The position numbers and the translations under genes are program-made. From contig DFVG01000024.1 in the NCBI GenBank assembly GCA_002379985.1, forward strand, positions 1-32,154: a DNA stretch of 32,154 bases, in the 5' to 3' direction. Positions 7,356 to 16,156 of this stretch are shown here, piece by piece. Positions within the stretch are counted from its first letter, which is position 1; every line of letters starts with the position of its first letter. The notes beneath the pieces are model-generated. The model was not told the origin of the DNA. It did not search any database and saw nothing but the letters and a program-made list of their open reading frames with translations. Source of the stretch: Flavobacteriaceae bacterium UBA4166. GTDB taxonomy: Bacteria > Bacteroidota > Bacteroidia > Flavobacteriales > Flavobacteriaceae.

Positions 7356-8378
7356 TTAAAATTTCATTCTAGCTTTCGCAACAATATCTGAGGTGGTAAA
7401 ATCTTTGTTTTCAAATTTTAATTGTCCCACCATGGCGATCATTCCGGCATTATCGGTACAATATTCAAACTTCGGAATGTGGGTCGTCCATCCATAATCG
7501 GCTTCCGCAGCTTTCAAGGCATTTCGAACCCCACTATTGGCAGAAACACCTCCACCGATGGCAACTTCGGTTATTCCGGTTTCTGCTACGGCATTCTTTA
7601 ATTTATCCATGAGATAATCAACAATCGTAAACTGAATACTCGCGCAAATGTCATGTAGGTTCTTCTGAACAAAATCAGGATCCTTTCTCGTTTCTTTTTC
7701 AATAAAATAAAGAACGGCTGTCTTTAATCCGCTAAAGCTGAAATCCAAGGGGGACACTTTTGGCTTTGGAAACACAAATCGTTTCGGATCTCCTTGTTGG
7801 GCATACTTATCTAATAAGGGCCCTCCGGGATAGGGGAGGCCCAGTATTTTCGCAGACTTGTCAAAGGCTTCGCCTACGGCATCATCCAGTGTTTCGCCTA
7901 TGACCTCCATATCAAAATAACCGGTCACTTTCACAATCTGCGTATGTCCGCCGCTAATGGTCATGGCCAGGAATGGAAAACGAGGCGTTGTTTGTTCTTC
8001 TGCTTTGATAAAGTGTGCCAAAATGTGCGCTTGCATATGGTTTACTTCAATGAGAGGAATGTTTAATCCCATCGCTAATGACTTTGCAAATGAAGTTCCT
8101 ACCAGCAAGGATCCCATGAGTCCGGGACCCCTTGTAAAAGCTATGGCACTTAATTGATTTTTGTCGATATTTGCCCTACGCAATGCCTGGTGCACTACGG
8201 GAACGATGTTTTGTTGATGCGCACGCGAGGCTAGTTCGGGGACCACTCCTCCGTATTCACGATGAATTTCTTGTGTTGCCACAACATTAGAAAGCACTCG
8301 ACCGTTAGCAATTACAGCGGCTCCCGTGTCATCGCAAGAGGATTCAATTCCTAAAATATAGCTGTTGTTATGAGACAT
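7356..8378 (-). CDS. tsaD: tRNA N6-threonylcarbamoyladenosine transferase TsaD
   Basis: A 340-aa protein, a canonical length for TsaD (Kae1/Qri7/YgjD). The ASKHA phosphate loop IESSCDDTGAAV lies at residues 11-22. The metal-binding HxxxH appears as H114-MQA-H118 and a third metal ligand as the aspartate in YCTDNAGMIA near residue 310. Other family blocks are FTRGPGLMGSLLVG, SGGHTQIV and LDDAVGEAFDKSAK. It transfers threonylcarbamoyl from TsaB/TsaE-assisted TC-AMP to A37 of tRNAs reading ANN codons. It is first in the operon with rsmE and divergent from tamB, with a predicted promoter immediately upstream. Confidence 0.97.
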   Translation of the reverse strand: MSHNNSYILGIESSCDDTGAAVIANGRVLSNVVATQEIHREYGGVVPELASRAHQQNIVPVVHQALRRANIDKNQLSAIAFTRGPGLMGSLLVGTSFAKSLAMGLNIPLIEVNHMQAHILAHFIKAEEQTTPRFPFLAMTISGGHTQIVKVTGYFDMEVIGETLDDAVGEAFDKSAKILGLPYPGGPLLDKYAQQGDPKRFVFPKPKVSPLDFSFSGLKTAVLYFIEKETRKDPDFVQKNLHDICASIQFTIVDYLMDKLKNAVAETGITEVAIGGGVSANSGVRNALKAAEADYGWTTHIPKFEYCTDNAGMIAMVGQLKFENKDFTTSDIVAKARMKF

Positions 8379-8403
8379 AAGACCTAGGCACGATAATTGG
8401 TTT

Positions 8404-8432
8404 CAAAATTAAAACTTTAAAAGCGTATCAAA
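8404..8432 (-). promoter_or_regulatory. Predicted tsaD promoter
   Basis: On the minus strand TAATTTTG (8404-8411) matches the -7 consensus TAnnTTTG exactly, and TTTG (8429-8432) lies 17 bases upstream as a -33 box. The inferred transcription start, near 8397, gives a leader of about 20 nt before the tsaD ATG. The boxes overlap the DNA just upstream of tamB, where in-frame codons for a basic N-terminus are found. Confidence 0.45.
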
Positions 8433-8471
8433 AAACTTCGTAAAATAATCGTTCGCACCTTTTTAGCGATA

Positions 8472-11400
8472 GTGATCCTCCTTATTTTGATCATTATCGT
8501 TTTTTCTATTCCGGCGGTGCAAACGTATGTTGCGAAAAAAGTGACGGATGATCTTAACGAAACCTACGGCACCGACATCAATATTCATCGATTGGGCTTG
8601 AACTGGAAAGGGGAAGTTGATGTACGCGAAGTGTATATTGCAGATCACCATCAAGACACGTTGATCTATGCAAAGCGTCTCCAAACGAATATCCTGAGCT
8701 TTCAAAATTTGATTCGAGGGGATCTTGGCTTCGGAAATATTGATCTGGAACAAGCCAAACTCTATGTAACTACCTATCAAGGGGAAGAAGAGGATAATCT
8801 TTATATTTTTTCTGAAAAGTTCAATACGGGCGAACCGCCGTCTGAAAATCCGTTTTCTCTTTTCAGCAACGACGTTACGCTCACAGATAGTAAGGTTCGA
8901 ATTACCGATCAAAACCTGGAAACCCCGGAAATTTTCAATCTTGATCAAGTAAATATCACCGCCGATGATTTTAAAATTACAGGTCCGAATATCGACGTGA
9001 ATATTCTTGATCTGTCCATGATCGCACAGCGTGGATTTGTCATTGAAGAACTTCGATCAAAGTTTTCCTATAGCTTGGAAAAAATGGTCTTAGACGAACT
9101 TTTTCTCAAAACAAGCCATTCTATCATTAAAGGAAATATCCTGCTGGATTATGCTGAAAACGGCATGGCCGATTTCCAAAACAATGTCACTATTACTGCC
9201 ACTTTTGATGATACCGAAGTAGGCACCAGCGACATCAATGCATTTTACGATGAATTTGGCCCGGATCAAACAATTTATTTAGATGGACTGCTACAAGGAA
9301 CACTCAACGATTTCCGATTTACGGAAGGTGCCGTAGCCTATGGAAATACACGAATGTCTGGCGCATTTCGATTTCAGAACCTTATTTCCGAAGAGAAAGA
9401 CATTAGAATTGATGCAAGAAATCACTATTTAAGAGCGAATTACTATGATTTACGCCGACTTATGCCGCGCGTCTTAGGAACATCGCTACCTGATTTACTG
9501 AAGGATTTTAACACCATGACCCTGCAAGGAAATACCGTATTAAACGGAGATGAACTCACGACCACCAGCGTGTTCAACAGCGGTATTGGAAATGCTGATC
9601 TAGACGTGACCATTGGAAATTTCAACGATGTGGATAACGCTTTCTACGACGGAAAGATCAAATTGGAAAAACTCAACCTTGGCACCTTGGCCAAAACTTC
9701 TTCTTTAGGAACCATCACCGCCAACGTGGAAGTTAACGGACGAGGTTTTTCACAAAACACCTTGAACACCAGAGTTTCCGGGACTATTTCAGCCATTACC
9801 TTTGAAGAATACACTTATAAAAACATCACCCTTTCGGGAACGCTACGAAACCCGGTTTTTAATGGATCGCTAAGCATTGATGACCCTAATGTTAAATTGA
9901 GCTTTGACGGACTTGTGGATGTTTCTAAAGAATTTAATCAATACGACTTCGAAGCGGATGTGGAGTATGCCGAATTGAACAAATTGAATCTTTTTACGCG
10001 AGACAGTGTTTCGGTATTCGCAGGACGGGTTATTATGGATATGGACGGAACCACTATCAATGACGCTTCAGGGACCATTGAATTTGTGCAGACGTTCTAT
10101 CAAAACGAAAAGGAGGATTACTATTTTGATGATTTCCTGGTTATTTCCAGTTTTGAAGGCCCCGAACGTACCATAGAAATTATTTCTCCGGATATTATTG
10201 ACGGAAAGATCACCGGACAGTTTTTAATTGAGGATATTCCGAATTTGTTCCGCAACGGAATAGGAAGTATTTACGCCAACTACATTCCCAACGAGGTTAC
10301 CGTAGATCAATATCTCAATTATGAATTTGAGGTGTACAATAAGATCGTTGAAGTATTTGTGCCGCAATTACAATTAGGGGAAAACACGCGCGTCCAAGGG
10401 TCGGTAGCTTCCGATGAATCGGAATTCATTATGAACTTCAAATCACCTGAAATCACCGTTTATGACAATTACCTAGAAAAGGTGAACATTCAGGTGGATA
10501 ATGACAATCCGCTTTACAACGCCTACATCTCTATTGATTCTATCGATGCGGGCTTTTACGGCGCCAAAGATTTCAACGTCATCAATAAGACACTTAATGA
10601 TACGCTATACGTGCGAAGCGAATTTCGGGGCGGAACCGAAGGTGATGATATTTTCAATCTCAGCTTATATCACACCATCAATCCGGCAGGAAAATCGGTA
10701 GTAGGGGTTCGTAAATCGGATGTAACCTTTAAAGAAAATGTTTGGTATATCAACGAAGAGAATAACGATCTGAATAAAGTGGTGTTTGATGATAACTTTA
10801 GCAATGTGCGTATTGATTCACTGGTGATCAGTCATATGAATGAATCCATACAATTGGCAGGAGAAATTCGCGACACCGACTATAAGAACATCAAAGCACG
10901 GTTTAATAATGTAGATATCGGGAAAATCACGCCGGCTGTGGACAGTCTTGATCTCCGTGGAAACGTCAATGGAACCTTACAGTTCTTAGAACAAAACGGT
11001 GCTTATTACCCCAATTCCTCAGTAGTTATAGACAATGTAATCATCAACGACATTCCTTTTGGAGATCTAGATCTTACCATTGAAGGAAATGAAGACCTGA
11101 CCCGCTATGCGATTGATATTTCATTGCTAGACAATGGAAAAAAACCACTGAGTGCTGTGGGTACTGTTGACGTAGCACCTCAAAATCCTCAGATCGACCT
11201 AACCATAGCCTTGGATGCTTTCAATTTGCAAGCATTTAGTCCGTTTGGTGGCGAAGTAATCACGAACATACGAGGTTTTGCCACGGGAAATGCACGCGTC
11301 ACCGGAAATTATAAATCGCCTAATATTGATGGACGCATTGATCTAGCGAACAGCGGATTGACCATTCCCTATCTGAATGTAGATTTTGACATCAACAATA

Positions 11401-12872
11401 ATACCCCTGTTTTCATTTCTAAGAATGCCTTAGAAATTCGACCCACCAATATCACCGATACCAAGTATAATACTGTAGGAACGCTCTCAGGAAGTGCCAC
11501 CCACAGCAATTTTGGCGATTGGGAGCTCGATATGAATATAACCACCAATCGATTGTTGGTCTTAGACACGCCTCCCGATGAAGATGCCTTGTATTACGGT
11601 ACGGCCTTTATCAGTGGAGCTGCAGACATCACCGGACCTGTAGATGATTTGGCGATAGATGTGTTGGCTACCACCGAAAGTGGGACCACCTTTAAAATTC
11701 CGTTAGATGATACGGAAGCTATTGGAGATGATTCCTTCATTCGATTTTTATCTCCGGAAGAAAAAGAAGCGCGAATTCGTGGAGAAACGATCTTTCAGGA
11801 GGAAGTGAAAGGCTTATCCTTAAATTTTGATCTCGATATTACCGATGAAGCCGAAGTAGAGGTCGTGGTGGACAAAGTGAATAACTCCACCTTAAAAGGG
11901 AAAGGAGCCGGAACGCTGTTAATTCGAATTAATACCAACGGAAAGTTCCAGATGTGGGGTGAGTTCACCGTAATTGAAGGTAATTATGATTTCCGCTACA
12001 GCGGAATTATTCAAAAAGAATTTGAAGTAGTGCCCGGTGGATTTATCGTTTGGGAAGGCGACCCCATACGCGGTCGATTGGATCTAAGTGCGAAATACAA
12101 GACCACCGCAAACCCATCTGTATTGCTTGACAACCCGGGAATCAACCGAAAAATCCCGGTGGAGGTGATCGTTGATCTAAACGGACAAATTATTCAGCCT
12201 GACCTGGCGTTCCAGATCGAATTTCCGGAAGCGAGCTCCATTGTTCGATCAGAATTAGAATACAAGCTTCAGAATAGAGAACAACGTCAAACCCAAGCCT
12301 TGTTCTTGGTGTCTACAGGATCCTTCCAAAGCGATGCTGCCGCCGTACAGAACTCCATCGCCGGAACCTTGGCAGAGCGTGTCAACGCGATTGTAGCAGA
12401 CATCTTTGCGGATAGTGATTCTAAATTCAAAGTATTGCCGTACTACCAACCTGCAACGCGTACCGTGAATCAAGAGACTGCAGATCAGTTAGGCGTGCAA
12501 TTCTCGACCAACATCAGCGAACGTGTACTCATTAATGGAACTGTGGGCGTGCCGGTAGGAGGGGTGAATGAATCCACAGTGGCAGGTGATATCGAAGTGC
12601 AATGGTTGTTGAACGAAGATGGAAGCCTCCGACTCAATTTCTTTAATCGCCAAGCTGATATTCAATTTATTGGGGAAGATCAAATCTTCGAGCAAGGGGT
12701 AGGAGCTTCGTATTCTGTAGATTTTGATACCTTCCGGGAATTGATTCGCAAGTTGTTCAACAAAGAACTTACTTTAGAATCAGAATTAACTCCTGTGGTG
12801 CCGGATGACAATGAAATTCCGGATACTTTTCCGGAAAGCAATTCGCAAGGTAAACTAGAAGAGAACGAGTAA
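8472..12872 (+). CDS. tamB: Translocation/assembly module TamB-like protein (DUF490)
   Basis: A 1466-aa protein of bacteroidotal TamB/AsmA-like type. One N-terminal membrane anchor (about residues 1-18) is followed by a very long periplasmic beta-rich region with repeated short strands. A conserved C-terminal TamB domain follows (about 1050-1440, including FQMWGEFTVIEGNYDFRYSG, PIRGRLDLSAKY and RVNAIVADIFA). The family bridges the inner and outer membrane, with roles in phospholipid transport and in outer-membrane protein assembly with TamA. No tamA lies beside it. The called start is GTG at 8472. In-frame codons from 8421 encode a basic stretch (KRIKKLRK) that normally begins this family, but no ATG/GTG/TTG is found there (see findings). 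The stop lies 4 nt from the convergent ridA stop. Confidence 0.92.
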   Translation: MILLILIIIVFSIPAVQTYVAKKVTDDLNETYGTDINIHRLGLNWKGEVDVREVYIADHHQDTLIYAKRLQTNILSFQNLIRGDLGFGNIDLEQAKLYVTTYQGEEEDNLYIFSEKFNTGEPPSENPFSLFSNDVTLTDSKVRITDQNLETPEIFNLDQVNITADDFKITGPNIDVNILDLSMIAQRGFVIEELRSKFSYSLEKMVLDELFLKTSHSIIKGNILLDYAENGMADFQNNVTITATFDDTEVGTSDINAFYDEFGPDQTIYLDGLLQGTLNDFRFTEGAVAYGNTRMSGAFRFQNLISEEKDIRIDARNHYLRANYYDLRRLMPRVLGTSLPDLLKDFNTMTLQGNTVLNGDELTTTSVFNSGIGNADLDVTIGNFNDVDNAFYDGKIKLEKLNLGTLAKTSSLGTITANVEVNGRGFSQNTLNTRVSGTISAITFEEYTYKNITLSGTLRNPVFNGSLSIDDPNVKLSFDGLVDVSKEFNQYDFEADVEYAELNKLNLFTRDSVSVFAGRVIMDMDGTTINDASGTIEFVQTFYQNEKEDYYFDDFLVISSFEGPERTIEIISPDIIDGKITGQFLIEDIPNLFRNGIGSIYANYIPNEVTVDQYLNYEFEVYNKIVEVFVPQLQLGENTRVQGSVASDESEFIMNFKSPEITVYDNYLEKVNIQVDNDNPLYNAYISIDSIDAGFYGAKDFNVINKTLNDTLYVRSEFRGGTEGDDIFNLSLYHTINPAGKSVVGVRKSDVTFKENVWYINEENNDLNKVVFDDNFSNVRIDSLVISHMNESIQLAGEIRDTDYKNIKARFNNVDIGKITPAVDSLDLRGNVNGTLQFLEQNGAYYPNSSVVIDNVIINDIPFGDLDLTIEGNEDLTRYAIDISLLDNGKKPLSAVGTVDVAPQNPQIDLTIALDAFNLQAFSPFGGEVITNIRGFATGNARVTGNYKSPNIDGRIDLANSGLTIPYLNVDFDINNNTPVFISKNALEIRPTNITDTKYNTVGTLSGSATHSNFGDWELDMNITTNRLLVLDTPPDEDALYYGTAFISGAADITGPVDDLAIDVLATTESGTTFKIPLDDTEAIGDDSFIRFLSPEEKEARIRGETIFQEEVKGLSLNFDLDITDEAEVEVVVDKVNNSTLKGKGAGTLLIRINTNGKFQMWGEFTVIEGNYDFRYSGIIQKEFEVVPGGFIVWEGDPIRGRLDLSAKYKTTANPSVLLDNPGINRKIPVEVIVDLNGQIIQPDLAFQIEFPEASSIVRSELEYKLQNREQRQTQALFLVSTGSFQSDAAAVQNSIAGTLAERVNAIVADIFADSDSKFKVLPYYQPATRTVNQETADQLGVQFSTNISERVLINGTVGVPVGGVNESTVAGDIEVQWLLNEDGSLRLNFFNRQADIQFIGEDQIFEQGVGASYSVDFDTFRELIRKLFNKELTLESELTPVVPDDNEIPDTFPESNSQGKLEENE

Positions 12873-12876
12873 GCTT

Positions 12877-13260
12877 TTACTTTGCTGCGATCATGGAGAT
12901 CTCTACATTGACATATTTTGGTAGATTAGCTACTTCCACTGTTTCGCGGGCAGGGGCAGTTTCTTCGGAACCAAAATAAGAAGCATACACCTCATTAATA
13001 GCTGCAAAATTACCCATATCACTCACAAAGATGGAGGTTTTGATCACATCTTCGAAGTCCATATTGGCTGCCGTAAGCACAGCTTGTAGATTTTTCATTA
13101 CCCGATGGGTTTCCTTTTGGATGTCTTCGGTTTCTAATTCTCCTGTCTCAGGATGCAACGCAATTTGCCCGGAGGTATATAAAAAACCATTTTTTAAAAC
13201 GGCCTGACTGTAGGGGCCAATAGGGGCTGGGGCATTGGGAGTGGTGATGATTTTTTTCAT
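12877..13260 (-). CDS. ridA: RidA family reactive-intermediate deaminase
   Basis: A 127-aa protein with the full YjgF/YER057c/UK114 pattern. The start MKKIITTPNAPAPIGPYSQAV, then GFLYTSGQIALHPETGEL, and the C-terminal APARETVEVANLPKYVNVEI carrying the arginine that binds the substrate carboxylate are all present. RidA trimers hydrolyse toxic 2-aminoacrylate and related enamines/imines made by PLP enzymes. A longer in-frame extension to 13407 lies inside lptD and has unlike composition, so the ATG at 13260 is the right start. It sits 14 nt after the lptD stop and is probably cotranscribed with it. Confidence 0.95.
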   Translation of the reverse strand: MKKIITTPNAPAPIGPYSQAVLKNGFLYTSGQIALHPETGELETEDIQKETHRVMKNLQAVLTAANMDFEDVIKTSIFVSDMGNFAAINEVYASYFGSEETAPARETVEVANLPKYVNVEISMIAAK

Positions 13261-13274
13261 AGGTGTTAACTGTA

Positions 13275-16028
13275 TTAGAGTCCGCGATCCGGTTCTCGTC
13301 GTTTGTCGTATTTGATATCCTTCAGGATGCTGGCTTTGATCTGAATTAGAAAATACCAAGAAGTGGTACGCGCTCCAATAGGCGTCCAATTGAAGCTCAT
13401 TTGCCAACTTTCTAAGTCTCTTTGAAAGCGAAGCTGGGTTAAGGTAACCCCTTTACTCGTGAAATCATAACCCGAAGACAAGCCCACACTCCAACGCGGT
13501 GAGAGTTCTACATTAGAACTAAACATCAACGATTGTGAAGAAATTCTGTTTTCTCGCGCATTATTAGAATAGGTCAACGTATAAGCGACTCGCATATTCC
13601 ACGGGATCGAATAATCATACCAACTGCTCCCTAGTTTATTTGTTGTGGCCCGATCATCACGATCAAAGCTTCCATCAAAATCATCTACATCTCCAAAAAG
13701 ATCATCGGGTCGACCACCATTACGAAAGGTTTCATTATCGAATCGATCGGGGTCGCGATCACCTTCATCATCTGTAACGCGTTCAAAGTCTTTACTGGAA
13801 AAGGAGTAATTGAGGCTGACATTTCCACCAGTCAATCTAAATAAGCTTCCACCATTATTGATATTAAATTCATCGATAATCTGATTATTATTATCCAATG
13901 CATACGGATTTAATGTTCCATTGAAGTTAAGATCTAATCTATCAACAATAGGCAAACCACCCGTCACCCGAACTGGGTCGAATTTTAGAGAATCGCGGGA
14001 TAAGCCGTACCCGGAAGAGAAATTAAGGTTGTTTAACAAGGTTATCTTCTTAGGTTCTGTGGCAGTCGTATCGGGGTTTCGCACTTTGGCTTCCAAGGTA
14101 TTGCTTATCCCAAAGGTTAACCCGCTTGAATATTCTTGACTAGGAGCTCCAAAAAGGGTGTTCTGAAACCGTGAATATTGAACTACCTCATCTACAACCT
14201 CGGGATCAATGGAAGGGATGGTATATTCATCAAAAAATTGATCAAACCCAGGAGAAATAGAATAGTTGATAGAGGGTCGAACTACATGACGAATGGCTTC
14301 AATCTTTTTTCCTTTTCCGAAGTTAAAAGTACCATAAAGCGTCGTTCCAAGTCCCGAAGAAAAATTATACGTTCGGTAACTGTCAAATCCGCGTACCGTA
14401 TCACGTACTACCGCTCCTTCGCCGTTATTAGCATCAGGATCGAAGCGCTGTGGGAACGTTGTGCCCACCCAAGTTTCCTGATACGTACTTCCTGCAGTGG
14501 CGCTCAAATATTTTAAAATTTTAAAGTTCGTACTAATAGGAATTGTGTGTTGTGCCCCTAATTGTGCGGTGTCAAACATTTCACTTTTAAAAAATAGAGA
14601 ATCCGTGGTTTCAATACGGTTTTGTGCCGAAACATCATATTGAAGGTTGATATTCTGGAGAATACCTTTTTTTGAACCGGTTTTAGGTGCAAATGGAAAG
14701 ATTCGAGAAATATTGGCCGTCACATTTGGTAACGACATGGTGATTGCCTGCGTATTGGTGTTTTGGGTGTGCGTTGCGGCGGCTTGAATATTGACTTCCG
14801 GTTGGGTTTCAAATGTTTTACTGTAGGAAACTGAAGAACTCAACGTATTCACCAAGGAACTCGCATTGTTTACTTGATTGATCGACTGTGTGAAATACTG
14901 ACTACTCCCTAGATTCACAGAAGCTGAAAATCGGGATAACGGACTCGATTTTGGGTCTTGCTGGTGTGACCACCGAATGTTGTACACTGAAGTCTGACTA
15001 AAATCCGGGAAGCCGCGCTCGCTATTGATCAAATTCTCATAGCGAACATTGATATTTCCACGGAACTTATACCGAACTGCATATGATGACTCCCCGCGGA
15101 GCCCGTAACTTCCATTGGTATAATAATCCCCTAAAAGCGTTAGATCAAAATATTCACTGACAGCAAAATAATACCCACCATTTTGGAAAAAGAACCCACG
15201 GTTGTTGTTGTCTCCAATAGTAGGAATGATAAAGCCTGAAGTGCGATCCTCCGTCAGTGGAAAATACGCAAATGGGAGTCCGATTGGCGTCGGTACATCA
15301 GCAATGTACATATTGGTAAGTCCGGTAACGATCTTTCGCTGCGGGACGAACTTTGCCTTTCGCGTATAGAAGTAATACTCGGGATCATCAATGTTTTCTG
15401 AAGTTGTAAACTTTACTTTACTCAAGTAATAGACAGAGTCATTCTCCTTTTTAGTCGTTTCTGAAATGACTCGGAATCCGTTTTGTTCTGTTCTCGAATT
15501 ATAGACCAATGCTTTCTGTGTATCAAAGTTAAAGCGAATGGAATCTGGACGCACTTCATTCGTCGCCTGTTTAAACACCGGTAGTTGAGAATACACACCG
15601 GCACTGTCGATCCCCTTAGCATACACTTCGCTTTTACTGTAATCAAAAATGATCAATCCGGCATCAATACGCATGTCACCATAAATAACATACGCCTCAT
15701 TGTACATATAGATCTTTTTCTCTTTTCGATTTAAATAGACATAATCTTCCCCGTAATAATCTACGATGTCAGTAAGTACTTCTTCTTGTTGCGGTTGCAC
15801 AGAATCGGTTCGCACACTATCTGCCAGACGTTCATTCGTTTCAGGGAGCAAAGAGTCTTGGGGAATAGTGATGGTTTCAGAAGGAGGAATTATGGTATCT
15901 TGTTCGGTTTCCGCAGGAATATTGACCTCATTCTTAGGAGGAATGTCCTGTCCATAAGCAGCAACGCTCATCAACCCGATACCGAAAACTAAGGTGATCA
16001 ATCTTAAATAATACCGTATACCCTGCAC
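13275..16028 (-). CDS. lptD: LPS-assembly protein LptD-like outer-membrane protein
   Basis: About 917 aa. A signal peptide (RYYLRLITLVFGIGLMSVAAYGQ) and a Pro/Glu/Ser-rich linker precede an OstA/LptA-like beta-jellyroll segment (YINRKEKK-like DYVYLNRKEKKIYMYNEAYV, about residues 110-230). A large C-terminal beta-barrel of alternating strands ends the protein. It inserts LPS into the outer leaflet with LptE. The frame stays open to 16115, but a good -7 box at 16076-16083 implies transcription starts near 16070, so a start at GTG 16028 (or TTG 16037) is more likely than the ATG at 16115. An Asp-rich insertion encoded at about 13640-13778 is unusual. Divergent from the amidase gene; ridA follows. 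Confidence 0.9.
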   Translation of the reverse strand: MQGIRYYLRLITLVFGIGLMSVAAYGQDIPPKNEVNIPAETEQDTIIPPSETITIPQDSLLPETNERLADSVRTDSVQPQQEEVLTDIVDYYGEDYVYLNRKEKKIYMYNEAYVIYGDMRIDAGLIIFDYSKSEVYAKGIDSAGVYSQLPVFKQATNEVRPDSIRFNFDTQKALVYNSRTEQNGFRVISETTKKENDSVYYLSKVKFTTSENIDDPEYYFYTRKAKFVPQRKIVTGLTNMYIADVPTPIGLPFAYFPLTEDRTSGFIIPTIGDNNNRGFFFQNGGYYFAVSEYFDLTLLGDYYTNGSYGLRGESSYAVRYKFRGNINVRYENLINSERGFPDFSQTSVYNIRWSHQQDPKSSPLSRFSASVNLGSSQYFTQSINQVNNASSLVNTLSSSVSYSKTFETQPEVNIQAAATHTQNTNTQAITMSLPNVTANISRIFPFAPKTGSKKGILQNINLQYDVSAQNRIETTDSLFFKSEMFDTAQLGAQHTIPISTNFKILKYLSATAGSTYQETWVGTTFPQRFDPDANNGEGAVVRDTVRGFDSYRTYNFSSGLGTTLYGTFNFGKGKKIEAIRHVVRPSINYSISPGFDQFFDEYTIPSIDPEVVDEVVQYSRFQNTLFGAPSQEYSSGLTFGISNTLEAKVRNPDTTATEPKKITLLNNLNFSSGYGLSRDSLKFDPVRVTGGLPIVDRLDLNFNGTLNPYALDNNNQIIDEFNINNGGSLFRLTGGNVSLNYSFSSKDFERVTDDEGDRDPDRFDNETFRNGGRPDDLFGDVDDFDGSFDRDDRATTNKLGSSWYDYSIPWNMRVAYTLTYSNNARENRISSQSLMFSSNVELSPRWSVGLSSGYDFTSKGVTLTQLRFQRDLESWQMSFNWTPIGARTTSWYFLIQIKASILKDIKYDKRREPDRGL

Positions 16029-16075
16029 GTTTACCAACCTAGAATTTTGTAATTTTGGCTTAGTTTTTGACCGCT

Positions 16076-16083
16076 CAAAAGTA
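16076..16083 (-). promoter_or_regulatory. Predicted lptD -7 promoter box
   Basis: TACTTTTG on the minus strand is an exact TAnnTTTG match. I see no clear TTTG -33 box at the usual distance, so only the -7 element is supported. The inferred transcription start near 16070 leaves about 40 nt before GTG 16028. The box therefore argues against the far-upstream ATG at 16115. Confidence 0.42.
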
Positions 16084-16156
16084 CATATATTTTTTGGGCT
16101 ATTATTTTTAATCATTAGTTTTTAAAATAGCGCTACCCATCATACGTTATACCTTT

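Noticed and set aside
8463..8948. 161-codon minus-strand frame opposite tamB
   Set aside because: Its composition is that of a reverse shadow, and it lies entirely opposite the strongly supported tamB frame.
13261..13407. Longer RidA reading frame
   Set aside because: The extension is inside lptD on the same strand, and RidA proteins start at MKKI-like sequences; the ATG at 13260 gives the normal length.
14178..14516. 112-codon plus-strand frame opposite lptD
   Set aside because: Antisense shadow rich in Arg/Ser/Ile with no recognisable domain.
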